A DNA stretch of 64,000 nucleotides from Candidatus Kuenenia stuttgartensis. GTDB lineage: Bacteria > Planctomycetota > Planctomycetia > Gemmatales > Gemmataceae. The stretch is taken from the NCBI GenBank assembly GCA_945875585.1, contig CAMCLK010000012.1:38432-102431 (forward strand). Direction: 5' to 3'. The translations under genes were made by a program, and so were the position numbers. A model generated the notes under the pieces. The model was not told where the DNA came from. It did no database searches and saw only the letters and a list, made by a program, of their open reading frames with translations. This document shows, piece by piece, positions 46,065 to 54,653 of this stretch. Position 1 is the stretch's first letter, and every line of letters begins with the position of its first letter.

Positions 46065-47630
46065 TTAGTGTCTGAAATGCCGCACACCCGTTAGGATTAA
46101 AGCGGCTCCATGTTCATCGCATGCCGCCACGGTGTCAGCATCACGTACCGAACCGCCGGGTTGCACAATTGCTGTTATACCCGCATTCAGCGCCGTATCC
46201 ACTCCGTCGCGGAATGGGAAAAACGCATCGGAGCCTAAAATAGCGCCTTTGGCGGCTTCTCCGGCTTTGGCTACTGCCAGCCTTACCGATTCAACACGGC
46301 TTGTTTGTCCCTGCCCAACCCCGATCAACTGCCCATTTTTTACAAGGACAATCGCATTACTTTTCACGCGTGCCACTAAATGCCATGCCAATTCCAGATC
46401 TTGGCGTTCTACTGCTGTCGCTTCTCGTTTGCTGGCTGTTTTCCAAGTTGAGGTATCCTCAGCTATGCGATCGATGTCCTGAACTAAGACGCCACCGTCA
46501 ATGCTCCTGAATTCCATACCACTTTGTGGCGTAACCATGGAACTTGGCCGAACCAAGCGTATGCTTTTTTTCCATGTCGGTTTGGTGGTCAAGATTTCGA
46601 TGGCTTCGGGGGAAAATTCAGGAGCCACGATGCATTCGAGAAAGCGGCCCGGTTTGGCCATACTCTCCGCAGTCTCCGCATCCACCACCCGATTGAGCCC
46701 TACAATTCCCCCGAATGCACTGATTGGATCGGCATCGTAGGCACTTGTAAAAGCATCGAGGGATGTGGTGCCAACCGCAGCTCCGCAAGGATTGGTGTGC
46801 TTGATCACACAGGCTGCTGGTTGGGAAAGTCCGCGCACCACAGACCATGCGGCATCAAGGTCGAGCCAGTTGTTGTAACTTAGTTCTTTGCCGTGCAGAA
46901 TTTCCGCTCGTGCGAGACTTCCTGCTGCACCATGACCGTGTGTGAGATAAAGAGCGGCACGCTGATGCGGATTTTCGCCATAACGCAATGAAGTGCGCAG
47001 TTCCAGATTGGCTGGCAAGTCGGCGGGGAAAGATTCTCCGCCCCGCTCGCAAAAATAGTTGGCAATCGAAGCATCGTACCGCGCAATGGACAGAAATGCC
47101 TCACGTGCAAGCCGCTCCAAGGTGGATGGTGTCAGGCCGCCAGCACGCAGTTCCGCAAGTACTTGTGTGTATTGCCGTGAATCTGTTACGACCCCGACAT
47201 GGTGATAGTTTTTGCAAGCAGAGCGCACCATGGCTGGTCCGCCAATATCAATGTTTTCAATGATCTCTTCGTGGGTCACACCGGGCCGGGCTACCGTGCT
47301 TTCGAACGGATAAAGGTTGCATATCAGTAGATCAATGGGCGCCAACTGGTGCTTTGCAAGAAACGAATCATGGCTGGGTACATCCCGCAATGCCAACAGA
47401 CCAGCATGTATGGCAGGATGCAGTGTTTTCACACGACCATCGAGGCCTTCCGGAAAACCCGTCACCTGCGCAACTTCAAGTGCGGGGAGTCCCGCCTCAA
47501 GGAGTAGTTTGTGAGTGCCGCCTGTGGATACCAACTCCACGCCAAGTGCGGAAAGTTGTCTGGCAAAATCAACGATTCCAGCCTTGTCGCTGACAGAAAT
47601 CAAGGCTCGGCGCGGGATGAGTTGTTTCAT
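46065..47630 (-). CDS. purH: Bifunctional AICAR formyltransferase / IMP cyclohydrolase
   Basis: Last two steps of IMP synthesis. The 521 residues begin with the cyclohydrolase MGS-like domain (RRALISVSDKAGIVDFARQL, VSTGGTHKLL). The formyltransferase domain has RYGENPHQRAALY, VIKHTNPCGAA and KSNAIVLVKNGQLIGVGQGQTSR. It follows tilS and trpC on the same strand. The formyl donor is 10-formyl-THF, linking it to the one-carbon genes at 12-14 kb. Confidence 0.97.
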   Translation of the reverse strand: MKQLIPRRALISVSDKAGIVDFARQLSALGVELVSTGGTHKLLLEAGLPALEVAQVTGFPEGLDGRVKTLHPAIHAGLLALRDVPSHDSFLAKHQLAPIDLLICNLYPFESTVARPGVTHEEIIENIDIGGPAMVRSACKNYHHVGVVTDSRQYTQVLAELRAGGLTPSTLERLAREAFLSIARYDASIANYFCERGGESFPADLPANLELRTSLRYGENPHQRAALYLTHGHGAAGSLARAEILHGKELSYNNWLDLDAAWSVVRGLSQPAACVIKHTNPCGAAVGTTSLDAFTSAYDADPISAFGGIVGLNRVVDAETAESMAKPGRFLECIVAPEFSPEAIEILTTKPTWKKSIRLVRPSSMVTPQSGMEFRSIDGGVLVQDIDRIAEDTSTWKTASKREATAVERQDLELAWHLVARVKSNAIVLVKNGQLIGVGQGQTSRVESVRLAVAKAGEAAKGAILGSDAFFPFRDGVDTALNAGITAIVQPGGSVRDADTVAACDEHGAALILTGVRHFRH

Positions 47631-47678
47631 GATGCGTGACCGTTTTGGGAAGTTTCCATGAAACTTTGTTGTACGGAT

Positions 47679-48710
47679 TTAGCTGCCGCTTGGCGTGTTT
47701 GGACTTTTAGGAAACATTGGGCCCAGGGAAACCACATGGCTATCGCGCCGTAGTTCAATTCCACCCGGCAGGCCTGGGAGTAAACTGTCGCTAACCACAT
47801 GATTGGCCAATCCGATCAAATGACGGCGCGTCAAATCGCTAACAGGCCACTGCTCGCGAAACCAGATATGGTGCATCAGTGATGCGATCAAGGAAGGTTT
47901 GAAGGACAACAATACATCTAGTTTCAGAACAATTTTGGGACCAGCACGGGGCAATTCGCACAATGCCAGCATTCTCTTGACCAGATGCCGTTCCGTTCTG
48001 CCCTGCTCCGCCAACCAGTTCGCGTGGCGTGCCATATTTTGAACGACAACGGGCCCAAAGCGCTCGGTTAGCGGTTTGAGAACCTGATGGCGGATGAGAT
48101 TCCGTGTGTAGGCTGTGGAAAAATTGCTGGAATCTTCCCGCCATGGAACTCCTTCCCGAACAAGAATGGCGCGAAGTTCACTGCGCAAAGTGGATAAAAG
48201 TGGTCTGGAAATTGGTGTTGTTGGCGAAAGGCGAGACTTTTTCCGAATGCAGCCCAGCGCTGATGTCCCAGCCCCACGAATAAGCCTCAAAAGCAAGGTT
48301 TCGGCTTGATCGTCAAGTGTATGCCCCATGAATACCGCAGCAGCGGAGTAGGATTGTGCTATGGTTGCCAGATGCGTGCGACGTAGCATGCGTGCCGTCG
48401 CTTCTGTTCCGAGTCCTGTCGTGGCATGAAGTGGGGCTTCGACGACTTGTGCCGTGACTTTGCAATTGGTCCTGTTGGAAAGGAGATCCGCCAACGCTAT
48501 CACGGATTCGGCATCGATAATGCTTTCATCCCCACGAAGGTGGTGCTGAACGCATCCAAGGATCACAGTATTGTTATGATTTTGGGCAATTAAAAGAGCC
48601 AAGGCAACACTGTCGCCGCCGCCACTGCATGCAACCAATACAGGACGATTGGAGCAATTGAACTGTGCCAGTGACGTGCGTACAGACTCGGTCGCCTTGC
48701 ATTGCAGCAT
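47679..48710 (-). CDS. tilS: tRNA(Ile)-lysidine synthetase
   Basis: Adds lysine to C34 of the AUA-reading tRNA-Ile. ATG 48710 gives 343 residues beginning shortly before the PP-loop VLVACSGGGDSVALALL; the longer frame overlaps trpC. The N-domain has GHTLDDQAETLLLRLIRGAG and a later SLNFSTAYTRNLIRHQ-type block (EDSSNFSTAYTRNLIR). A TilS C-terminal domain runs to the end. It lies 11 bp after trpC. Confidence 0.94.
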   Translation of the reverse strand: MLQCKATESVRTSLAQFNCSNRPVLVACSGGGDSVALALLIAQNHNNTVILGCVQHHLRGDESIIDAESVIALADLLSNRTNCKVTAQVVEAPLHATTGLGTEATARMLRRTHLATIAQSYSAAAVFMGHTLDDQAETLLLRLIRGAGTSALGCIRKKSRLSPTTPISRPLLSTLRSELRAILVREGVPWREDSSNFSTAYTRNLIRHQVLKPLTERFGPVVVQNMARHANWLAEQGRTERHLVKRMLALCELPRAGPKIVLKLDVLLSFKPSLIASLMHHIWFREQWPVSDLTRRHLIGLANHVVSDSLLPGLPGGIELRRDSHVVSLGPMFPKSPNTPSGS

Positions 48711-48721
48711 TGTGCAGAACC

Positions 48722-49501
48722 TTAGGCGGATTGACCCAACAGGCAAGATAGGCGGGCACCAGGATCTGGCGCACGCATGAATGTTTCGCCTACCAAGACT
48801 GCTTTGATTCCACCGGCCATCAGTTTGGTGATGTCAGATGGTTCACTTATGCCGCTTTCACTCACGACAAGCGCGCCTGCAGGTAGATGAGGCCGCATTT
48901 CAAGTGAATGATCCAGACGAGTTACAAACGTATTAAGATCGCGGTTGTTAACTCCGGCCAGTGGTGGATTGAGGGTTTTGATTTTCTCGAGACTGGCCAC
49001 GTCGTGCATTTCTACAAGCACATCCATTCCAAACGACTGGGCCAATTCGTGCATTTGTTTCAGGCTCTCTGAATCGAGTATTTCAGCAATTAAAAGAATT
49101 GCGTCGGCGCCCGCGGCCCTCGATTCAATTACCTGAAGCGGATCGATCAGGAAATCTTTGCGCAAAACCGGAATGTTGACGGCATTCCGGGCAGTACGAA
49201 GATTCGCCAGCGATCCTTGAAAATAGTCGATATCCGTCAAGACACTCAGGCAGGCAGCGCCCGCGGAAGCATAGGAGAGCGCAATGGCAGCCGGATCAAA
49301 CGGATCACGAAGAACGCCCGCAGATGGCGAGGCTTTTTTGATCTCAGCGATAACCTGCATGCCGGGGCGCTTGAGTTGCGCCAGAAAACCACGCGTTGGC
49401 GGTGCAAGCCGAGCCGCTCGCTCCAGCGCCTGAATGTCACTGGCGGCAAGCGCCGCTACTTCACGACGCTTGGTTTCAACGATTTGGTCCAAAATGCTCA
49501 T
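48722..49501 (-). CDS. trpC: Indole-3-glycerol phosphate synthase
   Basis: Makes indole-3-glycerol phosphate in tryptophan synthesis. ATG 49501 gives a normal 259-residue TIM barrel starting MSILDQIVETKRREV. Motifs: IAEIKKASPSAGVLR, LSVLTDIDYFQGSLANL, VLRKDFLIDPLQV and VVSESGI. It is the first gene of trpC-tilS-purH and divergent from the CPBP protease across 67 bp. No other trp gene is present here. Confidence 0.96.
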   Translation of the reverse strand: MSILDQIVETKRREVAALAASDIQALERAARLAPPTRGFLAQLKRPGMQVIAEIKKASPSAGVLRDPFDPAAIALSYASAGAACLSVLTDIDYFQGSLANLRTARNAVNIPVLRKDFLIDPLQVIESRAAGADAILLIAEILDSESLKQMHELAQSFGMDVLVEMHDVASLEKIKTLNPPLAGVNNRDLNTFVTRLDHSLEMRPHLPAGALVVSESGISEPSDITKLMAGGIKAVLVGETFMRAPDPGARLSCLLGQSA

Positions 49502-49568
49502 AACCAGATTCCCCACACTCGTAGCCGTGGATGGTATCGTATGGAACGATCGATTCTGGGGACGAACC

Positions 49569-50462
49569 ATGACAGATGAAACAGGTATATGCGCGAAAAA
49601 GCCCGAGCATCCATTAGGTAACTCCTTTCCATTCCTTATGTTTCTTGCGGCCAATGCGATTTGGATTGTTGCGTGCTCTGTGGTTTTACCCTTGGCCAGT
49701 ATTCTCATCACGCCGGAAAATGGCGACCTGGCGAAAATGCGTTTGGCTGCATTGGCCAGAATACTGGCGCTGCCATTATTCCTGCCCATGGCAACGCTCG
49801 CACGCACATTGGGGCCAAGGTTAGAGTCTCGGACTTCTGAATGGCAATCTCTGAAGTTAGCGGGTCTGGTACTACCCATCGTGACAATTGGTTCGTATGC
49901 CCTGATGGCGATTTTTCAGTTGATGGCGTCAAATTCTGGGGTGGAGCATCCACTGACTCAATTATTTCGCAGTGGTAGGACAATAGATGTTTGGATTGTT
50001 ATTGCTTTGGTTGTTGTGATTGCGCCTGTTACGGAAGAAGTATTGTTCAGAGGCTTTTTTCAAGCTTGGATCATATCAGCTCGTCTTGGGCCGCTTGTAG
50101 GGTGGTGTATGGCTTTGGCATTGGTTGCTTGTTTCATTCCGAATCAAATTTATTCGCCCCAAGCTGATACACAAGGAACGTCAAAAATGTTTGTTTACGC
50201 TCAAATTGCAGCCTACTTGTTGATAGGAGCAGCTTTAATTTTGTTGGCGGGCAGATTTTCACATCTTGCAGCTTCTACCGTTGCTGGCGCGATGGTTTTC
50301 AGTGCTGTTCATGCATTTGCTTGGCCTAGCCCTGCCGGCCTGTTGCCCTTGGCTTGTGGTCTGGTTTGGTTGCGCGAAAAGACCGGTAGATTGTGGCCAT
50401 GTATGCTGGTCCATGCGGCTTTCAATGGACTAGGTACGTTGCTCATGATTGTTGCCCACTGA
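49569..50462 (+). CDS. CPBP-family intramembrane metalloprotease
   Basis: ATG 49569 with GGGGA upstream gives 297 residues and about seven membrane segments. The catalytic motif EEVLFRGFFQ (EExxxR) and the later SAVHAFAWP His place it in the CAAX/CPBP (ABI) protease family. Substrate unknown; bacterial members process small peptides or help immunity. Its end overlaps the cysteine desulfurase by 33 bp, in convergent orientation. Confidence 0.85.
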   Translation: MTDETGICAKKPEHPLGNSFPFLMFLAANAIWIVACSVVLPLASILITPENGDLAKMRLAALARILALPLFLPMATLARTLGPRLESRTSEWQSLKLAGLVLPIVTIGSYALMAIFQLMASNSGVEHPLTQLFRSGRTIDVWIVIALVVVIAPVTEEVLFRGFFQAWIISARLGPLVGWCMALALVACFIPNQIYSPQADTQGTSKMFVYAQIAAYLLIGAALILLAGRFSHLAASTVAGAMVFSAVHAFAWPSPAGLLPLACGLVWLREKTGRLWPCMLVHAAFNGLGTLLMIVAH

Positions 50463-51599
50463 ATCCTGATTTTGTTTTTTGACAGCACCGATAATCCATT
50501 CCGAAGCTGTATCGATTTCATTTTCGGTGGTGCCATGCCCCAAGCTCAGCCTGAGTGTGCCGGCATGCCATTCCATAGGTACTTTTAAAGCATTGAGCAC
50601 AGCCGACGCATGGGATTTTCCGTCATGACAAGCAGAACCTGTTGAAGCTGCCAACGCGGGCAGAGATTGAAGCAGGTTTGAGGTGTTGATACCTCTGAGG
50701 GCCACAAACAGGGTGTTTGGCAGGTTGGAGGTGGCATGGGTGAAGCGTTGAATATCTTGCCCCAAGGCAGAAGATAATTGTTCCCATAGCCTGTCGCGAA
50801 GTCGAACCAGATTTTGGCCTTGGAGTTTGGAGGCACGTTCCGCAGCAGCACCCAATCCCACTATGTAAGGGACGTTTTCAGTTCCGCCCCGATAACCACG
50901 TTCTTGGCCGCCGCCAGAGATCTGTCGAAAGAGTTTGGTTCCAGCCCTGATGTATAAGGCTCCAATTCCTTTAGGGGCGTACAGTTTATGTCCGGCAATG
51001 GTAAGTAAATCGACACCCATCTCGTCAACATTCACGCTGATTTTTCCAGGTGATTGTGAGGCGTCAGCATGAAGCAATGCCCCGGCCCGATGGGCAATTC
51101 TGCCAACTTCTTGAACGGGTTGAACTGTTCCAGTTTCGTTGTGTGCGTGAATGACCGATACCAGCCGTGGCCGCCAAAACATAAGGCGTTCCATATGCGT
51201 AAGGTCAATTTGCCCCTCAGGGGTGACTCGGCATAATCTGAATCCATGGCCCGTTGATCGAAGCCGTTTAAGGGTTTCCAGCGTGGCAGGATGTTCGATG
51301 ACAGAGCTGACGGTACCACGCCAGCCACTGCGACCAACCAATGGCCAAGAAGTGCCTGCTGTTCCAGCCAATGCCAGATTGGTGGCCTCGGTCCCACCAG
51401 ATGTGAAAATAATTTCTTCGTGTTTCGCTCCAATAAGTGACGCCACTTGTTCTCTTGCTCGTTCAACTGCGGCACGGGCATTTCTCCCCAGTGCATGCTG
51501 GCTGGATGGATTTCCCCATTCCTCTTTGAGGTAGGGCATCATGGCGTCGAGGATTTCCGGCAAAACCGGTGTCGTTGCATTGTGGTCAAGAATAATCAT
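50430..51599 (-). CDS. Cysteine desulfurase (NifS/IscS family)
   Basis: PLP enzyme that takes sulfur from cysteine for Fe-S clusters and thiolation. The 389 residues start MIILDHNATTPVLPEI. The PLP lysine is K205 (IAGHKLYAPKGIG) and the catalytic Cys is C324 (STGSACHDG). The short loop around the Cys and the GSACHDG sequence are nearer to the NifS/IscS group than to SufS. No iscU or iscA is next to it. Confidence 0.94.
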   Translation of the reverse strand: MIILDHNATTPVLPEILDAMMPYLKEEWGNPSSQHALGRNARAAVERAREQVASLIGAKHEEIIFTSGGTEATNLALAGTAGTSWPLVGRSGWRGTVSSVIEHPATLETLKRLRSTGHGFRLCRVTPEGQIDLTHMERLMFWRPRLVSVIHAHNETGTVQPVQEVGRIAHRAGALLHADASQSPGKISVNVDEMGVDLLTIAGHKLYAPKGIGALYIRAGTKLFRQISGGGQERGYRGGTENVPYIVGLGAAAERASKLQGQNLVRLRDRLWEQLSSALGQDIQRFTHATSNLPNTLFVALRGINTSNLLQSLPALAASTGSACHDGKSHASAVLNALKVPMEWHAGTLRLSLGHGTTENEIDTASEWIIGAVKKQNQDSVGNNHEQRT

Positions 51600-51712
51600 G
51601 AATCAAACCTAACAAAAAGGAAGCGGGCGGTAAACTTAAAGAAAAAAGAACGAGGTGGACACGAATATTGGGAAGAAAGGGGCATTTATTCCGATAATTC
51701 ACGCGGACGGCT

Positions 51713-51741
51713 TTGACACTCAGACTTCCTATCCTTACTAT
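51713..51741 (+). promoter_or_regulatory. Sigma70-like promoter of the TIGR03000 gene
   Basis: TTGACA (51713-51718, perfect -35), a 17-bp spacer and TACTAT (51736-51741, -10 with 4/6 match). Transcription would start near 51748, about 49 bp before the ATG. Confidence 0.65.
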
Positions 51742-51796
51742 TCTTCTTGGTTGGTTCCATTTCCAGCCATTTAGAGTTTCTCCTAGGAGGTCCACC

Positions 51797-52435
51797 ATGT
51801 TTTCCGCTATCCTGATGGCGGCGATGGCTACTTCAACCACCGCCCCTGATTTCTTCTGCAAGCCACGTTGCGCTCCTGTCTGCGCACCAGTTGTTTGCTG
51901 CAAGCCCGTTGTTGTTTACTCTTGCAACGGTTGCTATGGTAGCTGCAATGGTTGCTATGGTTCTTGCTACGGCTCCTGCTACGGCGGTTGCTACGGTTCT
52001 TGCTATGGCTCCTGCTACGGCGGCTGCTATGGTTCTTGCTACGGCTCCTGCTACGGTTGCTATGGCTCTGTAGTTGTTCCAGCCACCCCGATCTACAAGG
52101 GTAAGGCTCAAGGCGCTCCTCAGGCTGCTCCCGTTGCACCAGCAGCACCTAAGAATGCTGACGACATGAAGAAGAAGCCAGCCGCTCAGGCTGCTCCTGC
52201 TCGCGTTGTCGTTGAAATGCAAGCAAATGCTAAGCTGTTTGTTGACGGCGTTGCAACCGAAGCAACCGGCGCTCGCCGCGTTTTCTCAACCCCAGCTTTG
52301 GCTCAGGGTTCGTCCTTCTTTTATGACATCAAGGTTGTGAATGCAGACAATACCGTCCGCACCACCAAGCTTGTTGTTCGCGCTGGCGAAGACGCAGTTG
52401 CTAACTTCGAAAACGATTCAACGGCTTCACGCTGA
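51797..52435 (+). CDS. TIGR03000-domain protein with Cys-Tyr-Gly repeat tract
   Basis: ATG 51797 has a perfect AGGAGG 6 bp upstream. The 212 residues begin with a short hydrophobic leader and Cys-rich stretch, then residues 43-90 are tandem CYGS/CYGG units. A Pro/Ala/Lys linker leads to a TIGR03000 domain (about 140-205, VVVEMQANAKLFVDGVATEATG, then RRVFSTPAL), a family found only in Planctomycetes. The leader, the Cys repeat and the strong promoter suggest an abundant surface or wall protein. A terminator follows. Confidence 0.88.
   Translation: MFSAILMAAMATSTTAPDFFCKPRCAPVCAPVVCCKPVVVYSCNGCYGSCNGCYGSCYGSCYGGCYGSCYGSCYGGCYGSCYGSCYGCYGSVVVPATPIYKGKAQGAPQAAPVAPAAPKNADDMKKKPAAQAAPARVVVEMQANAKLFVDGVATEATGARRVFSTPALAQGSSFFYDIKVVNADNTVRTTKLVVRAGEDAVANFENDSTASR
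51923..52066 (+). repeat. In-frame tandem repeat coding CYGS/CYGG
   Basis: 144 bp of degenerate 12-bp units (TGCTACGGCTCC and variants) inside the TIGR03000 gene, giving 48 residues dominated by Cys, Tyr and Gly. Codon differences between units show it is maintained at protein level and could change in number by slippage. Confidence 0.85.
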
Positions 52436-52470
52436 TTGATTTGAATCTAAACACCCATGCAACTCAATCG

Positions 52471-52510
52471 AAGGCCGGGCGTGAAGACACGCTCGGCCTT
52501 TTGTTTTTAG
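52471..52510 (+). terminator. Rho-independent terminator
   Basis: AAGGCCGGGCGTG (52471-52483) pairs with CACGCTCGGCCTT (52488-52500) with one wobble around AAGA, followed by TTTTGTTTTT. It ends the TIGR03000 transcript and reaches the stop of the convergent gene at 52507. Confidence 0.88.
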
Positions 52511-52701
52511 ATCAGCCAAGTCATCAGAAATACAACAGCGGCAATCGTGCCCAGAAACATCAGCAACCGGTATAGCCAACGGCAAGCTTCAACCAGAATA
52601 TTCCATGGATGCTCGTGTCGCGTGGCGCCATAAACAAGCGCAATGGGCATCACCAGCATTGGAAAATGGAAGAAAATTGAGTCTGTCACAGATGAGATCA
52701 T
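52507..52701 (-). CDS. Small membrane protein
   Basis: ATG 52701 overlaps the stop of the upstream gene (ATGA), giving 64 residues. There are two hydrophobic stretches (SIFFHFPMLVMPIALVYGA and LLMFLGTIAAVVFLMTWLI) around a short HEHPWN loop. No family recognised. It is the last gene in a three-gene minus-strand set of membrane proteins and likely works with the 194-residue neighbour. Confidence 0.65.
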   Translation of the reverse strand: MISSVTDSIFFHFPMLVMPIALVYGATRHEHPWNILVEACRWLYRLLMFLGTIAAVVFLMTWLI

Positions 52702-53282
52702 GAGTTGGATCGAGCCTCGGGGCCACCTGGTCCTGCATAAGCATCGTAAGCTACAAGAATGTTCAGCAATCCAGCAGCTACTGTGAATACCCAAGCCAGT
52801 TCCCAAAGAATGGTGCCATGGGTTTGCATTAAATTCAGTTTTTGCTCTGGAGGCGCCCTCATGATAAGCCCAATCAGGGGGAGTGGTTTGGCATTGGGAT
52901 CTTCTTCATCGACAGCCCAAAACTGAATAATGGCCGGCCATGCAACGATTCCTGTTCCCAATTGTCCGGCAAATTGCAACCGGTAGTAGATGGCCTTGGG
53001 AAACGGAATCGAAAGCGGACCTGCGGTCACAGTGGTCCAATTTTTGGCGCGTGGGGCGCATTCGTGGGCTCGGGGCAAATACACATTGCTGTAGTTTCCC
53101 AGATGCCAACCGTAGAAAAACAGGAAGTAAACGCAGAAGCAAAAAAGGCCAGCTTTGAAGTAGCGCCTTTGTAGAAGTTGCCCCAACCCCGGTACCAACA
53201 AACATGCCATACCTGCGCCGATATCAATGCGGCCGGGACCCGGGATGCGTGAATTCACTACAATCCCAGTTGCCTCAGCCAT
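52698..53282 (-). CDS. Membrane protein, possibly DUF6677-like
   Basis: A 194-residue protein with about four membrane segments. The beginning, CLLVPGLGQLLQRRYFKAGLFCF, recalls the DUF6677 and similar TM2-type families, in which a PGxGQ/HxxxGR turn precedes a helix; this is a tentative link. A central acidic loop (AVDEEDPNAKPLPL) follows. It overlaps the small membrane protein downstream by ATGA and follows the 182-residue gene after 35 bp. Confidence 0.72.
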   Translation of the reverse strand: MAEATGIVVNSRIPGPGRIDIGAGMACLLVPGLGQLLQRRYFKAGLFCFCVYFLFFYGWHLGNYSNVYLPRAHECAPRAKNWTTVTAGPLSIPFPKAIYYRLQFAGQLGTGIVAWPAIIQFWAVDEEDPNAKPLPLIGLIMRAPPEQKLNLMQTHGTILWELAWVFTVAAGLLNILVAYDAYAGPGGPEARSNS

Positions 53283-53317
53283 GACGATTGGTCCAATCTA
53301 AGTGTGGAATCAAGCAG

Positions 53318-53866
53318 TTATTCTAGGGAATTTCCGAGAGTTGGCCAAGCTATTGTGCCTCCAGTGAGAATGTAAGCAGCCAATCCCCAGAAGCCAATAC
53401 CAGCCAGAGCCAAAATCCAATGGCCCGATGTTGTTGCCAGAAAGCGTCCTACTGGTCCCAAAGAAGAAGCCATGTCATCGAGGAGGTCACTGAACCAAGT
53501 CAACCAGGTTCGCCGTTCCATGATGGCAACAGATGCATCCTTTCGTGGCGCATCTGGCGCTGTGTAGGAAGACGGACGAACAGGATTTGCTGCCACTGAT
53601 TCGGCTTGGGAGTGTTGTACCGGATCAGATTGCCCGCCAGATTTCCAGACATCAGCCAATGGTCCCCAAGTGGAACTGGAGGGAGACCATGAGTCTACGG
53701 GAGCCGACATGGGGCGTTGCGGATGAGCGGTTTGTGCTTGAGAAGCGGCTTCACCAGGCGCTGCTGGCAGCGCCATCAAGCGCTGAAGCATAGCTTCCAT
53801 ACTTGCCAGATTTCTGGAGGAGTCATCCCGGTTCATTCCAGATGCAGATCCCGCCGGCATGCCCAT
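53318..53866 (-). CDS. Hypothetical protein with one C-terminal membrane helix
   Basis: A 182-residue protein of low-complexity, Ser/Pro/Ala-rich sequence up to about residue 115, then a helical part and one hydrophobic segment near the end (HWILALAGIGFWGLAAYILTG). No family recognised. It probably sits in the inner membrane with a cytoplasmic N-terminus. It leads the operon with the two membrane proteins downstream. A 14-bp perfect palindrome lies between it and rsmE. Confidence 0.65.
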   Translation of the reverse strand: MGMPAGSASGMNRDDSSRNLASMEAMLQRLMALPAAPGEAASQAQTAHPQRPMSAPVDSWSPSSSTWGPLADVWKSGGQSDPVQHSQAESVAANPVRPSSYTAPDAPRKDASVAIMERRTWLTWFSDLLDDMASSLGPVGRFLATTSGHWILALAGIGFWGLAAYILTGGTIAWPTLGNSLE

Positions 53867-53904
53867 GGTCCGTGATTTCCCTAATCTGATTGGGGAGATT
53901 CAAC

Positions 53905-53918
53905 ATTCTCATGAGAAT
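53905..53918. promoter_or_regulatory. Perfect 14-bp palindrome ATTCTCATGAGAAT
   Basis: Located in the 64-bp gap between two divergent genes, 12 bp before rsmE. It may be an operator for both genes; no matching regulator family is recognised. Confidence 0.45.
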
Positions 53919-53930
53919 TAGTACCCCACC

Positions 53931-54653
53931 ATGGCGCACCGATTCCACATCAACATGCCATTAGGCTTGGGCCGATTCGACCTCGATGGGGAGGAAGCCC
54001 GTCATCTTGTTGTTTCCCGCATTAGGCTTGGTGAAAAGGTCGTTCTTTTCAATGGAGACGGCTTCAATTATCCAGCAGTTCTGGTGCAACTGGGCAGGCG
54101 GGACGCCGTTCTGGAAATTGAGGCGCGCATTCCTAACCTGTGCGAACGGAAAACCTCAACCATTATCGCGGCACCCCTCCCCAAGGGGGATCGCGAACAG
54201 ATTCTTATTGAGAAACTCGTGGAGCTTGGAGTCAGCCGTTTTTTTCCACTTGCTACCGAGAGAAGTGTTATCCACCCCGAGCCTAAACGGCTGGAGCGGC
54301 TTACACGCCATGTCATTGAAGCCAGTAAACAGTGCGGTAGAAGCCAGTTAATGTCTATCGAGCCAGTTTCAACTTGGGAGCACTATTTGGCTTTGCGACC
54401 ACTCGGAGAGGTTGGTTGTGTTGCACACGGGCCTGCTTTTGCAGCAAAAAATTTGCCGGTATTGACTGAATCTCCATCAAGCATCTGGGGTGCCGTTGGC
54501 CCTGAAGGCGGACTGACTGAGGCTGAAGCAGGTCTGGCTGTTGAGCAGGGATGGACGCTGGTGGACCTAGGGCCACGTATTCTGCGGATGGAGACTGCCG
54601 CAATAATTCTGTCTTGGGAATTGGGACAGATTTCTGATCGTGCTCAACGCTAA
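53931..54653 (+). CDS. rsmE: 16S rRNA (uracil1498-N3)-methyltransferase
   Basis: SPOUT-family methyltransferase of 240 residues. N-terminal PUA-like domain (HRFHINMPLG, EEARHLVVSRIRLGE) and the knotted C-terminal domain with IIAAPLPKGDREQILIEKLVELGV, GAVGPEGGLTEAEA and LGPRILRMETAAI. It shares a 64-bp divergent region with the membrane-protein operon, and its stop overlaps coaC by 4 bp. Confidence 0.95.
   Translation: MAHRFHINMPLGLGRFDLDGEEARHLVVSRIRLGEKVVLFNGDGFNYPAVLVQLGRRDAVLEIEARIPNLCERKTSTIIAAPLPKGDREQILIEKLVELGVSRFFPLATERSVIHPEPKRLERLTRHVIEASKQCGRSQLMSIEPVSTWEHYLALRPLGEVGCVAHGPAFAAKNLPVLTESPSSIWGAVGPEGGLTEAEAGLAVEQGWTLVDLGPRILRMETAAIILSWELGQISDRAQR

Noticed and set aside
51600..51796. 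Extension of the TIGR03000 gene to 51713
   Set aside because: The frame runs over the TTGACA promoter; the ATG at 51797 has a perfect Shine-Dalgarno.
51923..52066. Short-repeat tract as a CRISPR array
   Set aside because: The repeats are in-frame 12-bp coding units without spacers.
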